Made by a program: the position numbers and the translations under genes. From contig NZ_JAAVUY010000002.1 of NCBI RefSeq assembly GCF_018449695.1, positions 124,001 to 188,000 of the forward strand: 64,000 bases of DNA, written 5' to 3'. Position 1 is the first letter of the stretch, and every line of letters begins with the position of its first letter. This DNA is from Bradyrhizobium sp. dw_411. Its GTDB lineage: Bacteria; Pseudomonadota; Alphaproteobacteria; Rhizobiales; Xanthobacteraceae. The notes under the pieces were generated by a model. It saw only the letters and a list, made by a program, of their open reading frames with translations. It was not told where the DNA came from and did no database searches. Shown piece after piece: positions 26,751-35,682 of the stretch.

Positions 26751-27575
26751 ATGCCGGAAGTGCTTCCCGTCTACGAACTTTATGCCATCCGCTACGCAAC
26801 GCGTGACGCGAAGCGTGCCGAGCACTTCATTGGCGGGGACTCCAGGGATGAGCCGCTGAACATGGACTACGTGATCTGGGTCGCGATCAGCGAGGGCAGG
26901 GCTATCCTGATCGACAGCGGATTTTCCGAGGCGGTCGCGAAGCGAAGAAAGCGTCCATTTCTCCGCTGCCCGATTGAATCCTTGAAGCTGCTCGGCGTCG
27001 ATCCGTCAGACGTGAAAGACGTGATCCTCACGCATCTTCATTACGACCATGCCGGCAATTCCTCTCTGCTGCCCAACGCCAATTTTCATCTGCAGCAGGC
27101 CGAGCTGAACTTCGTCGTGGGACCGAACATTCGCTATCGCTATTTCTCTCTCGGATTCGAGCAGGATGACATTCTCGACATGGTCAGGCTCAACTTTGCC
27201 CAGAGGCTGAAGCTCTACAACGGGCCGTTCAGATTTGCTCCGGGTATCGAGTTGGATGTCGCGCCCGGACATTCCGCCGGTCTGCAATATCTCCGCATTC
27301 ACACCCAGCGCGGGTGGATCACGCTGGCCGGTGATGTCGTTTCCTTCTTTGACAATCTGAGGCGGCACCGACCATTCGTGGCGGCCGTCGACGTTGCCCA
27401 GATGCTGCAGTCCTACGACAAGGTGCGGGCAACGGTGCCTTCTCTGGATTACCTCATTCCGGGCCACGACCCGCTGATCATGCTGAATTACCCGGCGCCG
27501 AAACCGGAATTGCAGGGAATCGTGGTTCGGCTCGATCTGCCACCGACGATCTCGATTCCCGAGAAGACGCGCTGA
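26751..27575 (+). CDS. MBL-fold metallohydrolase, N-acyl-homoserine-lactonase-like
   Basis: The protein has 274 residues. The zinc motif is THLHYDHAGN (HxHxDH), with further ligands in APGHSAG, LAGDV and PGHDP. The overall pattern resembles AttM/AiiA-type lactonases. In this operon a lactone or thioester intermediate is a more likely substrate than a quorum signal, because no LuxI/LuxR genes are present (inference). It starts 26 bp after the acyl-CoA dehydrogenase and ends the operon. Confidence 0.8.
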   Translation: MPEVLPVYELYAIRYATRDAKRAEHFIGGDSRDEPLNMDYVIWVAISEGRAILIDSGFSEAVAKRRKRPFLRCPIESLKLLGVDPSDVKDVILTHLHYDHAGNSSLLPNANFHLQQAELNFVVGPNIRYRYFSLGFEQDDILDMVRLNFAQRLKLYNGPFRFAPGIELDVAPGHSAGLQYLRIHTQRGWITLAGDVVSFFDNLRRHRPFVAAVDVAQMLQSYDKVRATVPSLDYLIPGHDPLIMLNYPAPKPELQGIVVRLDLPPTISIPEKTR

Positions 27576-27592
27576 GGGTTCCACTGTCCTCT

Positions 27593-27610
27593 TGGCGCCA
27601 AGGGGCGCCA
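27593..27610. terminator. Hairpin between convergent MBL and MFS genes
   Basis: TGGCGCC and GGCGCCA form a perfect 7-bp stem with AAGG as loop, placed between two converging genes. There is no T-tract, so factor-independent termination is only possible. Confidence 0.35.
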
Positions 27611-27633
27611 CCGGCGACGGGCCAGGAACGTAA

Positions 27634-28977
27634 TCAGGATGAACTGGTTTCAGCCTTGTTCAAATCGACGTCCTTGGTTTCCGGTCCCATCAAGGCACCG
27701 ATCAGGGACAGTACGGCGCCCAGTGCGACCAGCACGAGGACCGTCAGATTCTGCGGCATGATCTTGGAAAGCATTTCCTGATAGAAACCGTAGAATGATG
27801 GAATGATGACCGGCAGTGTGAAGGCCATGCCGAAGCCGCTGGAACGGACGCGGGTCGGAAAGCGCTCGTTGAGGTAGCAGGTGGTTAGCCCCCAAACCGA
27901 TGTTAACGGGACGATGATGAGCGACGCCAGTACCGCGATGAGCCAGAAGTCTCGGGGCGCGCTCAGCAGCAGATAATAGCTATACAGGCCGACCGTGCCG
28001 CTTAGGATCGCCATGATGATAATCATGGCCCGCCGGCCGATCGTCTGGCTTATGATCCCGACCAGCAGATAGCCGGGCACCAGCGCGACCGATGCAATCA
28101 TCATGACAACCGTCATTTGCTGCGGCGTGAGATGCACGATGCGGATGAGCGCGCCGGGCAGAATGCCGGCGGCGGCGGAGATCGTCGTCAGCCAGAAGCC
28201 GGTGAGAACGATGAATACCTGCATGAAGTGCCGGAAATTATCGCCCGAGAAAATCACTTCAAACGGATTGCGCCGTTTTTCGACCTTGACCCAAAGCGTC
28301 GACTCTTCCACCGAGGATCGAAACGGCAGGATGAAAAGCAGCGCCATCAGTCCGCCGATAAAGAATGGAATGCGCCAGCCATATGCCACATAGGGCGAAT
28401 CCAGGCCCCCGGTGGTTGGAAACCACTGCAACATAAGAAACGTGAGAGCAGCGATCAGGATGTAGGCGAAGGGATATCCCGACTGGATAAGCCCGGAATA
28501 AAGGCCTCGTTTTTCCTTTGGCGCGGCCTCCATGGCCAGCACATTGGCTGCGGTGTATTCTCCACCGAGAAATATGCCGCTGATGAAGCGCAGCAGAATG
28601 AGCAGATAGAGGCTGGCTGGTCCCCACGTGCTGTATCCGGGCAACAAGCCCATCAGGATGGTGCAGATGCCGAACCCGGTTACCGCAATCATGGTGATCG
28701 GCTTGCGGCCGATTTGATCTGATAGATAACCGAAGATGACCGAGCCGAGCGGACGACCGAGCAATGTTGCTGGCAGGACCAGTGTTGCAGCGACCGCCGC
28801 AACGGCAGAGGGCACGTCCGGCGGCTGGAAATAGATATAGGCCGGGGCAAGGACGATCGCGGGCAGGAACACGTCGAACATGTCGACGAAAAATCCAAAG
28901 AACGCACTCGTCGCCGCTTTCCTAGCCTGTAGGTCGCCTGTTGTCTTCAGGCCAGCAAGGCTGCCTTGCATTGCCAT
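27634..28977 (-). CDS. MFS metabolite:proton symporter
   Basis: The protein has 447 residues and 12 predicted membrane segments. The MFS signature GRPLGSVIFGYLSDQIGRKP lies in the loop after helix 2, and GGEYTAANVLAMEAAPKEKR in the helix 4-5 region. It looks like the ShiA/KgtP/ProP branch that imports organic acids with protons. Its promoter faces the CaiB operon across a 335-bp region with an ATTCCG-N5-CGGAAT palindrome 93 bp before its start, so both are probably controlled together. It is the likely importer of the acid degraded by this cluster. Confidence 0.9.
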   Translation of the reverse strand: MAMQGSLAGLKTTGDLQARKAATSAFFGFFVDMFDVFLPAIVLAPAYIYFQPPDVPSAVAAVAATLVLPATLLGRPLGSVIFGYLSDQIGRKPITMIAVTGFGICTILMGLLPGYSTWGPASLYLLILLRFISGIFLGGEYTAANVLAMEAAPKEKRGLYSGLIQSGYPFAYILIAALTFLMLQWFPTTGGLDSPYVAYGWRIPFFIGGLMALLFILPFRSSVEESTLWVKVEKRRNPFEVIFSGDNFRHFMQVFIVLTGFWLTTISAAAGILPGALIRIVHLTPQQMTVVMMIASVALVPGYLLVGIISQTIGRRAMIIIMAILSGTVGLYSYYLLLSAPRDFWLIAVLASLIIVPLTSVWGLTTCYLNERFPTRVRSSGFGMAFTLPVIIPSFYGFYQEMLSKIMPQNLTVLVLVALGAVLSLIGALMGPETKDVDLNKAETSSS

Positions 28978-29070
28978 GTTTCAATCCTCCGCCCTTCGCA
29001 TGCCGACGCGTTTGCTCGATTTCCGATTTTTTCCAAGCTTCTCGTTCTGAGCGGTCGCCGTCAAGACATA

Positions 29071-29087
29071 ATTCCGAACATCGGAAT
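29071..29087. promoter_or_regulatory. Perfect IclR-type operator, MFS promoter
   Basis: ATTCCG-aacat-CGGAAT, extended by one more matching pair to AATTCCG...CGGAATT. It lies 93 bp upstream of the MFS start codon. Confidence 0.65.
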
Positions 29088-29240
29088 TTGTTTTTGCTTA
29101 TTGAACATTTATAGGGCGGAAGTTCTGCCGGTCAGGTTTGATACGTTGTTTCGTTCTCTGTCCAAAAGCGTAGCTCGTGGCGGCGTAGCGTTCGGCTGGC
29201 GCTGTTGACACCTCCACGCCGCGTTATAAAATGAAAAGAC

Positions 29241-29257
29241 ATTCCGATAAACGGAAT
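29241..29257. promoter_or_regulatory. Perfect IclR-type operator, CaiB operon promoter
   Basis: ATTCCG-ataaa-CGGAAT, 55 bp upstream of the first CaiB start codon. It is the same palindrome as at 29071 and 35599. Confidence 0.65.
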
Positions 29258-29312
29258 TTCGGCATTCGCCTGAGAAAGCCAGAGCCGTGGCAGCAAGCGG
29301 AGATTCAAAAAC

Positions 29313-30509
29313 ATGAAAATGGCCCTCGAAGGGGTCCGCGTGGTCGATTACAGCCGCCTGTTGCCAGGACCATGGTGTACCCAGACGCTCGGTGATCTCG
29401 GCGCGGACGTCATCAAAGTGGAGCAGCCCGAGATCGGCGACTACGGTCGTTTCAATCCGCCGAACTACAAGGTGGGCGGCGTTTATTTCGGCAGCATCAA
29501 CCGCAACAAACGCAGCATCGCGCTCGATCTGGACCGGGCCGACGATCGGGCCGTCGCAGTGGAACTCAACGCACAAGCCGACGTCATCGTCGAGGCGTTT
29601 CGGCCCGGCGTTACCAAAAAGCTCGGGATCGACTACGAGACTGTCGTTAAATCAAATCCGAACGTGATCTATTGCTCGATCACCGGCTTCGGCAACAATT
29701 CGGCGCTCGGGCGGGTGCCCGGCCATGATCTGTCGATTCAGGGCGTTGCCGGTACGCTGGGCAAGCATCTCAAGACCGGCAGCGCACCGCCGATGCCGAC
29801 CTTTCAGGCCGGCGATTTCACGGCGGCGGCTTTTGCCACGATCAGCGTACTCGCCGCCTATATCCGTCGCACAGCAACCGGCGCCGGCTGTTACATGGAA
29901 ATTCCGATGTATGACAGCTTGATCAGCGTGTCCAACGTAGCGCTGTCCGGCGCGCTGGCGCGGCTCGCAGGTCATTCCGGAAAGCCGGAAATGGAGCCGT
30001 GGGGGCGTAACCCGCGTTACAACATTTATCCGACGCGTGACGGCAAATACGTCACGGTTTGTCTGCTGGAATATCGCGGCTGGAAGCGCTTTTGCGAATA
30101 TATCGGTCGACCTGAACTGGCCCCGGAGGAAAGCTGGGCGGATCGTCATTCCGATCACGGCGATCGTGCCGCGAGCTTTCGCGAGGCGATCGCCGGATTC
30201 TGTGCATCACGCGACCGCGACGCACTGGCAGACGAAATGGCCAAGGTCGAGATTTCGATTTGCGCGATCTACGCTCCGGACGAAGCCGTGGCATCCGCGC
30301 ACGCGGTTTCCCGCGGCACCGTGGCTTTTACCGACCATCCGGTCGAAGGGCGCATCCCGCATCTCGTCGATCCCTTGACCCATGCCGGGCTGAGTGATCC
30401 GAAACGCCGTCCATCGCCACAGCTTGGCGAACATAGTGACGAGATACGTCGTGAACTTGATGAGGCCCGGTCGGCGAATGCCGGCCGCGCGACTCGGACA
30501 CAACCATGA
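29313..30509 (+). CDS. CaiB/BaiF family CoA-transferase
   Basis: The protein has 398 residues, a normal single-unit class III CoA-transferase. It shows GVRVVDYSRLLPGPWCTQTL, GADVIKVEQPEIGDY and INRNKRSIALDLDR. The catalytic-Asp segment is IPMYDSLISVSN. It moves CoA between a donor acyl-CoA and the substrate acid, or racemises an alpha-methylacyl-CoA. It resembles the CaiB at 41045-42247, so the two are paralogues. Its stop overlaps the start of the double-domain CaiB gene (ATGA). Confidence 0.9.
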   Translation: MKMALEGVRVVDYSRLLPGPWCTQTLGDLGADVIKVEQPEIGDYGRFNPPNYKVGGVYFGSINRNKRSIALDLDRADDRAVAVELNAQADVIVEAFRPGVTKKLGIDYETVVKSNPNVIYCSITGFGNNSALGRVPGHDLSIQGVAGTLGKHLKTGSAPPMPTFQAGDFTAAAFATISVLAAYIRRTATGAGCYMEIPMYDSLISVSNVALSGALARLAGHSGKPEMEPWGRNPRYNIYPTRDGKYVTVCLLEYRGWKRFCEYIGRPELAPEESWADRHSDHGDRAASFREAIAGFCASRDRDALADEMAKVEISICAIYAPDEAVASAHAVSRGTVAFTDHPVEGRIPHLVDPLTHAGLSDPKRRPSPQLGEHSDEIRRELDEARSANAGRATRTQP

Positions 30510-32695
30510 CAGAGACTGCCGGTCAGGGTGACGCGACGGGATTGGCCTTGTCCGGGGTTATCGTGCTGGAACTCGGGGGGCGGATCGGCGCGGGTGTCTG
30601 CGGGTCGCTGCTGGCGCAGCTCGGTGCAACCGTTATTCTGGTGGAGGGCGGCGATGATCGTCTGGGCGGCAAATGGCGCCGTCGTGCAGCGTGCGCGGCC
30701 GGCAAGGTCAGTCTGAAGATCGACGCTTCCGAAGCGGCTGATTGCGATTTACTGCGCAATGTGATCGAGCGCAGCGATGTGGTTCTGCTGTCGAGCGATA
30801 CTGACCATGCGTTTGCCGAACTGACCGGTTCCATCACCGAACGCGACCGGATTGTCTGCGATGTGACGGCCTACGGACGCGACGGTCCACTGGCGGGACA
30901 GGACGATTCAGAGTGGCAGATTCAGGCTTTGACCGGCATTGTCGAAACGACTGGATCCGGCGAGGGGAGGCCGACGCCGATACCACTGCCGATCGTTGAA
31001 TACATGACGGGCGTTTATGCCGCGGGAGCCGTCGTCGCGGCATTGCGGGTCAAAAACAGTACCGACCGCGGTCAGTTCATCGATATGGCACTGTATGATT
31101 GCGGGTTCGGTTCGATGGCAACGTTTCTGCCGCGTATTCTCACCGGCAGCGTCGAACCGATTCGGCGCGTGGGCAACCGTCATGCCATGATCGCGCCCTG
31201 GAACGTTTATCGGGCAACCGACGGCTGGATTCTTGTCTGCGTCGGCAGCGACGGACAATGGCAGCGTTTGTCCGAGATCATGCACCGTCCGGAACTGCGC
31301 AATCCGCCTTTTGCCAAGGTCGCCGACCGCGTAGCCAATGTCAGCGATGTCGATGCGGCCATGCAGGCATGGATCGGAAAACTGACGATCGACGCCTGCA
31401 TGACGTTGCTGAACGAAGCGCAGATCGCCTGCGGGCCGATTGTTCGCATCGCCGATGGTTATCCGCACGAACCGAATCTCGATCATCGGGATATGATCAA
31501 ACGCATCGTTGATCAGGCCAATGGTCTCGATACTTTCGTGGCAGGCTCGCCATTGCGTATGGATGCGTCGCCCGGAAGGACGCCGTCCGTCATACCCGCG
31601 CCGGACAGCGGCCGCGAGCAAGTTCACCGGCTTCTGGCCGACAAAGGCGCCCGTAGGCCGAAGGCGGAACATACGGCGGCAAAGGCTCCGGCGCTGGCCG
31701 GCATTCGTATCGTCGAGATCGGCCACTACACAACGGTCCCGCTCAGCACGCGGATGCTTGCAAGCCTTGGCGCGGAAGTCATCAAGATCGAGCCGCCTGA
31801 AGGCGAGGCCACCCGGCCATGGCCGCCGACGCAGGCAGGGCAGGGCTATTTCTTCACCTATATGAATTCGGACAAGCGCAGCATCGTGCTCGATTTGCGC
31901 AAGGACGCCGATGCGGCAATTCTGCGCGATCTGATCAAGACCGCCGATGTCCTGATCGAGAACCTCAAGCCCGGCGCGCTTGCCAAGCGGGGATTTTCCG
32001 CGGCCGAAGTGGCGGCCCTTAATCCTCGAACCGTGTTGTGCTCGGTTTCGGGCTTCGGTGCCAACTCCCTGTATGCCGGCCGTCCCGCCTATGACAGCGT
32101 GATACAGGCCATGTCGGGGCTGATGGACATGGCCCAGTCAGATGGCGTTCCGATGAAGACCGGCATTTCCACGGCCGATCTGCTGGGCGCCGAGATGGCC
32201 GTGCTGGCGGTGCTCGCGGCGCTCGCACACAGGGATCGCACAGGCCGTGGTCAATATATCGATCTCTCGATGCAGGATATCGCGGCGTGGCTGACCGAAC
32301 CGGCATGGAACGACACGGATCTGCCTGCGCTTAGCATGGCCGCCTGCTCTGACGGTTTTGTCCTGGCGGAATGCGATGCCGACCGGCTGGGTGCGATGAA
32401 AGCGGATCGCAGCCGTTCCGAATTTGACATGAAGCGCGATGACCTTGTTGCCATCCTCAAGGAGAGCAATGTCCGCGCAGCGCCGGTTCTTTCCGTCCGC
32501 GAAGTAGTCGCGGCGCCGCAGACGGCCGCGCGACGGCTCTGGTTTACGGTGACGGAAGATGGTGCATCCTGGCCGCTCCTCGCGAGTCCCTTGCGCCTTA
32601 CCGGTACGCCGCCGGCAGTGCGCAAACCCATGCCGGCGCTGGGCAAGGACAACCAATCCCTGATCCGGCACGATCGAGCTTTATCCGCGACATAG
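30506..32695 (+). CDS. Double-domain CaiB/BaiF CoA-transferase (tandem fusion)
   Basis: The protein has 729 residues, about twice the family length. It carries two CoA-transferase units: residues about 12-365 (GVIVLELGGRIGAGVCGSLL) and about 395-720 (GIRIVEIGHYTTVPLSTRML, then GAEVIKIEPPEGEATRPWPP). Each half has its own catalytic Asp segment, MALYDCG (Asp198) and SMQDIAAW (Asp591). Because family enzymes work as interlocked dimers, the fusion may act as a built-in heterodimer. A second such fusion is at 60067-62187. Confidence 0.9.
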   Translation: MTETAGQGDATGLALSGVIVLELGGRIGAGVCGSLLAQLGATVILVEGGDDRLGGKWRRRAACAAGKVSLKIDASEAADCDLLRNVIERSDVVLLSSDTDHAFAELTGSITERDRIVCDVTAYGRDGPLAGQDDSEWQIQALTGIVETTGSGEGRPTPIPLPIVEYMTGVYAAGAVVAALRVKNSTDRGQFIDMALYDCGFGSMATFLPRILTGSVEPIRRVGNRHAMIAPWNVYRATDGWILVCVGSDGQWQRLSEIMHRPELRNPPFAKVADRVANVSDVDAAMQAWIGKLTIDACMTLLNEAQIACGPIVRIADGYPHEPNLDHRDMIKRIVDQANGLDTFVAGSPLRMDASPGRTPSVIPAPDSGREQVHRLLADKGARRPKAEHTAAKAPALAGIRIVEIGHYTTVPLSTRMLASLGAEVIKIEPPEGEATRPWPPTQAGQGYFFTYMNSDKRSIVLDLRKDADAAILRDLIKTADVLIENLKPGALAKRGFSAAEVAALNPRTVLCSVSGFGANSLYAGRPAYDSVIQAMSGLMDMAQSDGVPMKTGISTADLLGAEMAVLAVLAALAHRDRTGRGQYIDLSMQDIAAWLTEPAWNDTDLPALSMAACSDGFVLAECDADRLGAMKADRSRSEFDMKRDDLVAILKESNVRAAPVLSVREVVAAPQTAARRLWFTVTEDGASWPLLASPLRLTGTPPAVRKPMPALGKDNQSLIRHDRALSAT

Positions 32696-32711
32696 CCTCA
32701 AAGGGATATCG

Positions 32712-33821
32712 ATGTCCTCGCTTCTTTTCTCGCCTTTCAAGTTGCGTGACCTTGTACTCGCCAATCGAATTGTGATTTCGCCGATGGCGCAATATTCGGC
32801 GGTCGATGGGTGTGCAGTTCCGTGGCACATGGTGCATCTCGGGCATCTCTCTGAGTCTGGTGCGGGACTTTTGATCATCGAGGCGACGAGCGTGCGACGC
32901 GACGCTCGCCTCAGTCCCGGCGATCTCGGCCTGTGGAGCGACGAGAACGAAGCAGCACTGGCGCCCATCGTCGAATTCTGTCGCTGCCATGGCGGCGCGC
33001 GGATTGGAATTCAGCTTCAGCATGCCGGGCGCAAGGGTTCGGTCACCGTGGCTTGGGAAGGGCAACGCGAAATCCCGATCGACAAAGGCGGTTGGCCGAT
33101 CCATGGCGCCGATGAGATACCCTATCCAAACCGGATGATGCCGGTCGCACTCGATTTGACGATGATCGGGGAATTGATTGCGGACTATGCCGCGGCGGCG
33201 CGGCGCGCGCATCGCATTGGTATCGATCTGATCGAGATTCATGCTGCGCACGGCTACCTTCTGCATAACTTCCTTTCGCCGCTCAGCAATCGACGCCAGG
33301 ATGCCTATGGCGGTGATCGCGAGGGGCGCATGCGTTTTGTGCTTGAAGTATTCAAGGCCATCCGGGACGCTTGGCCTTCACACAAGCCGATTGGGGTACG
33401 TCTTTCAGCAACCGACTGGGCTGATGGCGGCTGGACGATCGAGGACAGCATCGTGTTCGCCCAGCGGCTGAAGACGCTTGGTTGCGATTACGTGACTGCC
33501 TCGAGCGGCGGCACGGTACCGGAGCAGAAGATTACGGTCGGACCAGGCTACCAGGTGCCGTTCGCGGAACGCATTCGCAAGGAAGCGGACATCCCGACCA
33601 TGGCCGTCGGGCTGATCACACAAGCAGCCCAGGCGGAGGAAATTCTGTCCTCGGGGAAAGCCGATCTCGTCGCGCTCGGACGTGGTATGTTATATAACCC
33701 GCGTTGGCCATGGCACGCCGCGGCAGAATTGGGCGAAGAGACATTTTATCCGCCGCAATATGAACGATCGCATCCGTCCATGCGCCGGGGCGACTTTCTC
33801 AAGCCCGCGCGACAGGCTTAA
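32712..33821 (+). CDS. NADH:flavin oxidoreductase, Old Yellow Enzyme family (YqjM-like)
   Basis: The protein has 369 residues, an FMN TIM barrel. It shows LANRIVISPMAQYSA, the substrate-binding pair in IEIHAAHGYLLHNFLSP, and the phosphate site AVGLITQ with LGRGML. Where YqjM has a flavin-tuning Cys (SPMC) this enzyme has Ala. Such enzymes reduce activated C=C bonds of enones or unsaturated acyl-CoAs. It is close to the OYE at 53752-54861. It is the last gene of the CaiB operon, 16 bp after the fusion gene. Confidence 0.88.
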   Translation: MSSLLFSPFKLRDLVLANRIVISPMAQYSAVDGCAVPWHMVHLGHLSESGAGLLIIEATSVRRDARLSPGDLGLWSDENEAALAPIVEFCRCHGGARIGIQLQHAGRKGSVTVAWEGQREIPIDKGGWPIHGADEIPYPNRMMPVALDLTMIGELIADYAAAARRAHRIGIDLIEIHAAHGYLLHNFLSPLSNRRQDAYGGDREGRMRFVLEVFKAIRDAWPSHKPIGVRLSATDWADGGWTIEDSIVFAQRLKTLGCDYVTASSGGTVPEQKITVGPGYQVPFAERIRKEADIPTMAVGLITQAAQAEEILSSGKADLVALGRGMLYNPRWPWHAAAELGEETFYPPQYERSHPSMRRGDFLKPARQA

Positions 33822-33854
33822 CACCAATTGCTGCGACGATGTCCGGCGCAGCGA

Positions 33855-34616
33855 TTACGTAACCGGCGTACGGCTCGCAACGCGGGCTGATGCGCGGCAT
33901 ACAAGTTCCGAGAATATTTTCTGTTTATTACGGGAGAAGCGGACCTTCGGAATGGTGAAGCCGATGGATCCGATCACATGACCCGGCGAAGTTTCGATCG
34001 GGGCGGCAATGCCGATGGAATCCGGTAATTTTTCGCTTTCGGTGACTGCAAATCCGTCCTGCTTCACGATCTGGAGCCGCTCGTAGAACGCCTTGCGCGT
34101 CAAACGCCGGCCGGTAGCCGGCGAGGCTTGCGAGGCCACAAATACCTCTGCCTGAATTTCCTCGGGCAGAAACGCAAGGATCGCAAGCCCGGTGGCGCCC
34201 CATTCGAGTGGCAAATTTTCGTGCAGATTGATGCGGTAGCGCAGCGGCTGGGGGCTATCGCTTTTCGCGGTATATGTCATTGCGCGTTGCGCCGGCAGAT
34301 AGGTCGCGAACAAGGCGGTTTCGCCGGTTTCCTTTGTAAGCTCGTCGAGCAAGGGTTGCACTAGCGATGAAAAAGATGTTTTGGCCGAGACGAGATTGGC
34401 GAGCCGCGACAACTCCGACCCGATGGCATAGCGTCTTCTGGCGGCATCCTTCTGAACGAAACCCTCGCCAAGCAGCAAATCGAGGAGACGATGCGACGTG
34501 CTCATCGGAAGCTGCAACGCATCGGCTACATCCTTGACGCCGACGGAGGACTTGGCCTCGGCGACGATGCGCAGGACCGACAGGGTTCGGGCGACGGTTC
34601 CCAGTGCGTCACTCAT
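33855..34616 (-). CDS. IclR-family transcriptional regulator 1
   Basis: The protein has 253 residues. The N-terminal winged HTH is VKDVADALQLPMSTSHRLLD with LLLGEGFVQKD. The C-terminal GAF-like effector domain shows LEWGATGLAILAFLPEE and GIAAPIETSPGHVIGSIGF. It overlaps the upstream IclR gene by ATGA, so the two regulators form an operon and may work as a pair. It is placed between the OYE and CaiB3 operons, in the middle of the putative IclR regulon. Confidence 0.9.
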   Translation of the reverse strand: MSDALGTVARTLSVLRIVAEAKSSVGVKDVADALQLPMSTSHRLLDLLLGEGFVQKDAARRRYAIGSELSRLANLVSAKTSFSSLVQPLLDELTKETGETALFATYLPAQRAMTYTAKSDSPQPLRYRINLHENLPLEWGATGLAILAFLPEEIQAEVFVASQASPATGRRLTRKAFYERLQIVKQDGFAVTESEKLPDSIGIAAPIETSPGHVIGSIGFTIPKVRFSRNKQKIFSELVCRASARVASRTPVT

Positions 34617-35398
34617 GCGGCTCCTCCCACCTTGGCGGTCAATGCCGGGTCAGACAGGCCTGAGAGCTCGCGTGCACTGTTGATCAGTTCCTTCCCGATG
34701 GTGGCGAGCCGTTCGTTGCGCCATCGAAATGGAGGAATTGTCACCACGACCGAACCGATGACTTGCCGTTGAAAGCCAAATACCGGCGCGGCGACGCCGA
34801 AACCGGAGCCGGGGACGCGCTCGCCGCGGGACGTCGCATATCCTCGTTTGCGAATCTGGCGGATTTGACGTCGTAACTCGGTTGGATCGACGACCGTGGC
34901 TTCTGTGAGGCGGGGCAATAACGATTTAAGGACGCGATCGATATCCGCGTCCGGCAAGAACGCCAGGATTGCCTTGCCGCTGGCGCCGGCGTGGATACCG
35001 TCCCGGGTGCCGACTTCATAATTGTAGCCGAGCAGATGGGGGCCGCGCTCGACGACGGCGACGATTTTCGTAAACGTATCCGGGTCGTAAAGACTAAGCG
35101 CGCAGGTTTCCTCGACACGCGCGGCCAGAGCCGAAACCCGCGGTCGCATGCGACCGATCAGTGACCCCGATCCAAGCACGCGCGAAGCAAGCCGAATGCA
35201 CTCCGTGCCCACACTGTAAACCCGGGCCTGCGGATCATAGGATGCCATGCCATCGCTGGCGAGGAGCTGCAGCAACCGGTAGACCGTACTGACGTTGAGG
35301 TTCAACTCGGTCGCAAGCTGCTGGACGCCAACCGGCGTATCGTGTTCAGCAAGCCGCCTCAAAATGGCGGTCGCCTTGAGAACGGGGCTGTCGACCAT
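34613..35398 (-). CDS. IclR-family transcriptional regulator 2
   Basis: The protein has 261 residues. HTH: VQQLATELNLNVSTVYRLLQ, then LLASDGMASYD. Effector domain: GIHAGASGKAILAFLPD and FGVAAPVFGFQRQVIGSVVV. A near-perfect copy of the ATTCCG-N5-CGGAAT palindrome (35409-35425) sits 10 bp before its ATG, so this protein is the best candidate for the regulator binding that motif and repressing its own gene (inference). Confidence 0.9.
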   Translation of the reverse strand: MVDSPVLKATAILRRLAEHDTPVGVQQLATELNLNVSTVYRLLQLLASDGMASYDPQARVYSVGTECIRLASRVLGSGSLIGRMRPRVSALAARVEETCALSLYDPDTFTKIVAVVERGPHLLGYNYEVGTRDGIHAGASGKAILAFLPDADIDRVLKSLLPRLTEATVVDPTELRRQIRQIRKRGYATSRGERVPGSGFGVAAPVFGFQRQVIGSVVVTIPPFRWRNERLATIGKELINSARELSGLSDPALTAKVGGAA

Positions 35399-35408
35399 AC
35401 TTCTCTTA

Positions 35409-35425
35409 ATCCCGATGAATGGAAT
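35409..35425. promoter_or_regulatory. IclR-type operator at the iclR-pair promoter, ATCCCG-N5-TGGAAT
   Basis: One base change in each arm from ATTCCG-N5-CGGAAT, with the same ATGAA centre as the site at 35599. It is positioned right in front of the IclR-2 gene, as expected for autorepression. Confidence 0.55.
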
Positions 35426-35598
35426 TTAGTATCATTGATTGAGGTTGATCCGCAACGTCTGGCAACTGCCGGTAGTGGATCATCGACCGCGTTACAGTAT
35501 TTCCGCTCACGCAGTCTGTAGCGCAAGCCTTGCATGGCCGAACGTCAGGCACGAATTGACAAATCGTGCTGATCCAGCAAAACTAACAATGAAATTGA

Positions 35599-35615
35599 AT
35601 TCCGATGAACGGAAT
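35599..35615. promoter_or_regulatory. Perfect IclR-type operator, CaiB3 operon promoter
   Basis: ATTCCG-atgaa-CGGAAT, extended by one pair. It is 67 bp upstream of the chosen CaiB3 start. An ATG inside the palindrome is in frame with CaiB3 but would place the operator inside the gene. Confidence 0.65.
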
Positions 35616-35682
35616 TTTCCAATTGGCTGGCTCCAGGCATGCGGCTTGTGCGGCATCGCCAGATGGAAAGGGGGACGGCACG

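Larger units (their letters stand above)
28978..29312. other. Divergent promoter region of the MFS and CaiB operons
   Basis: The 335 bp contain no gene. They hold two perfect ATTCCG-N5-CGGAAT palindromes, one near each promoter (29071 and 29241). Confidence 0.7.

Noticed and set aside
26610..31726. Long antisense frames opposite acyl-CoA dehydrogenase and CaiB genes (up to about 275 codons)
   Set aside because: They mirror codon bias of real genes in GC-rich DNA and have Arg/His-rich translations without motifs.
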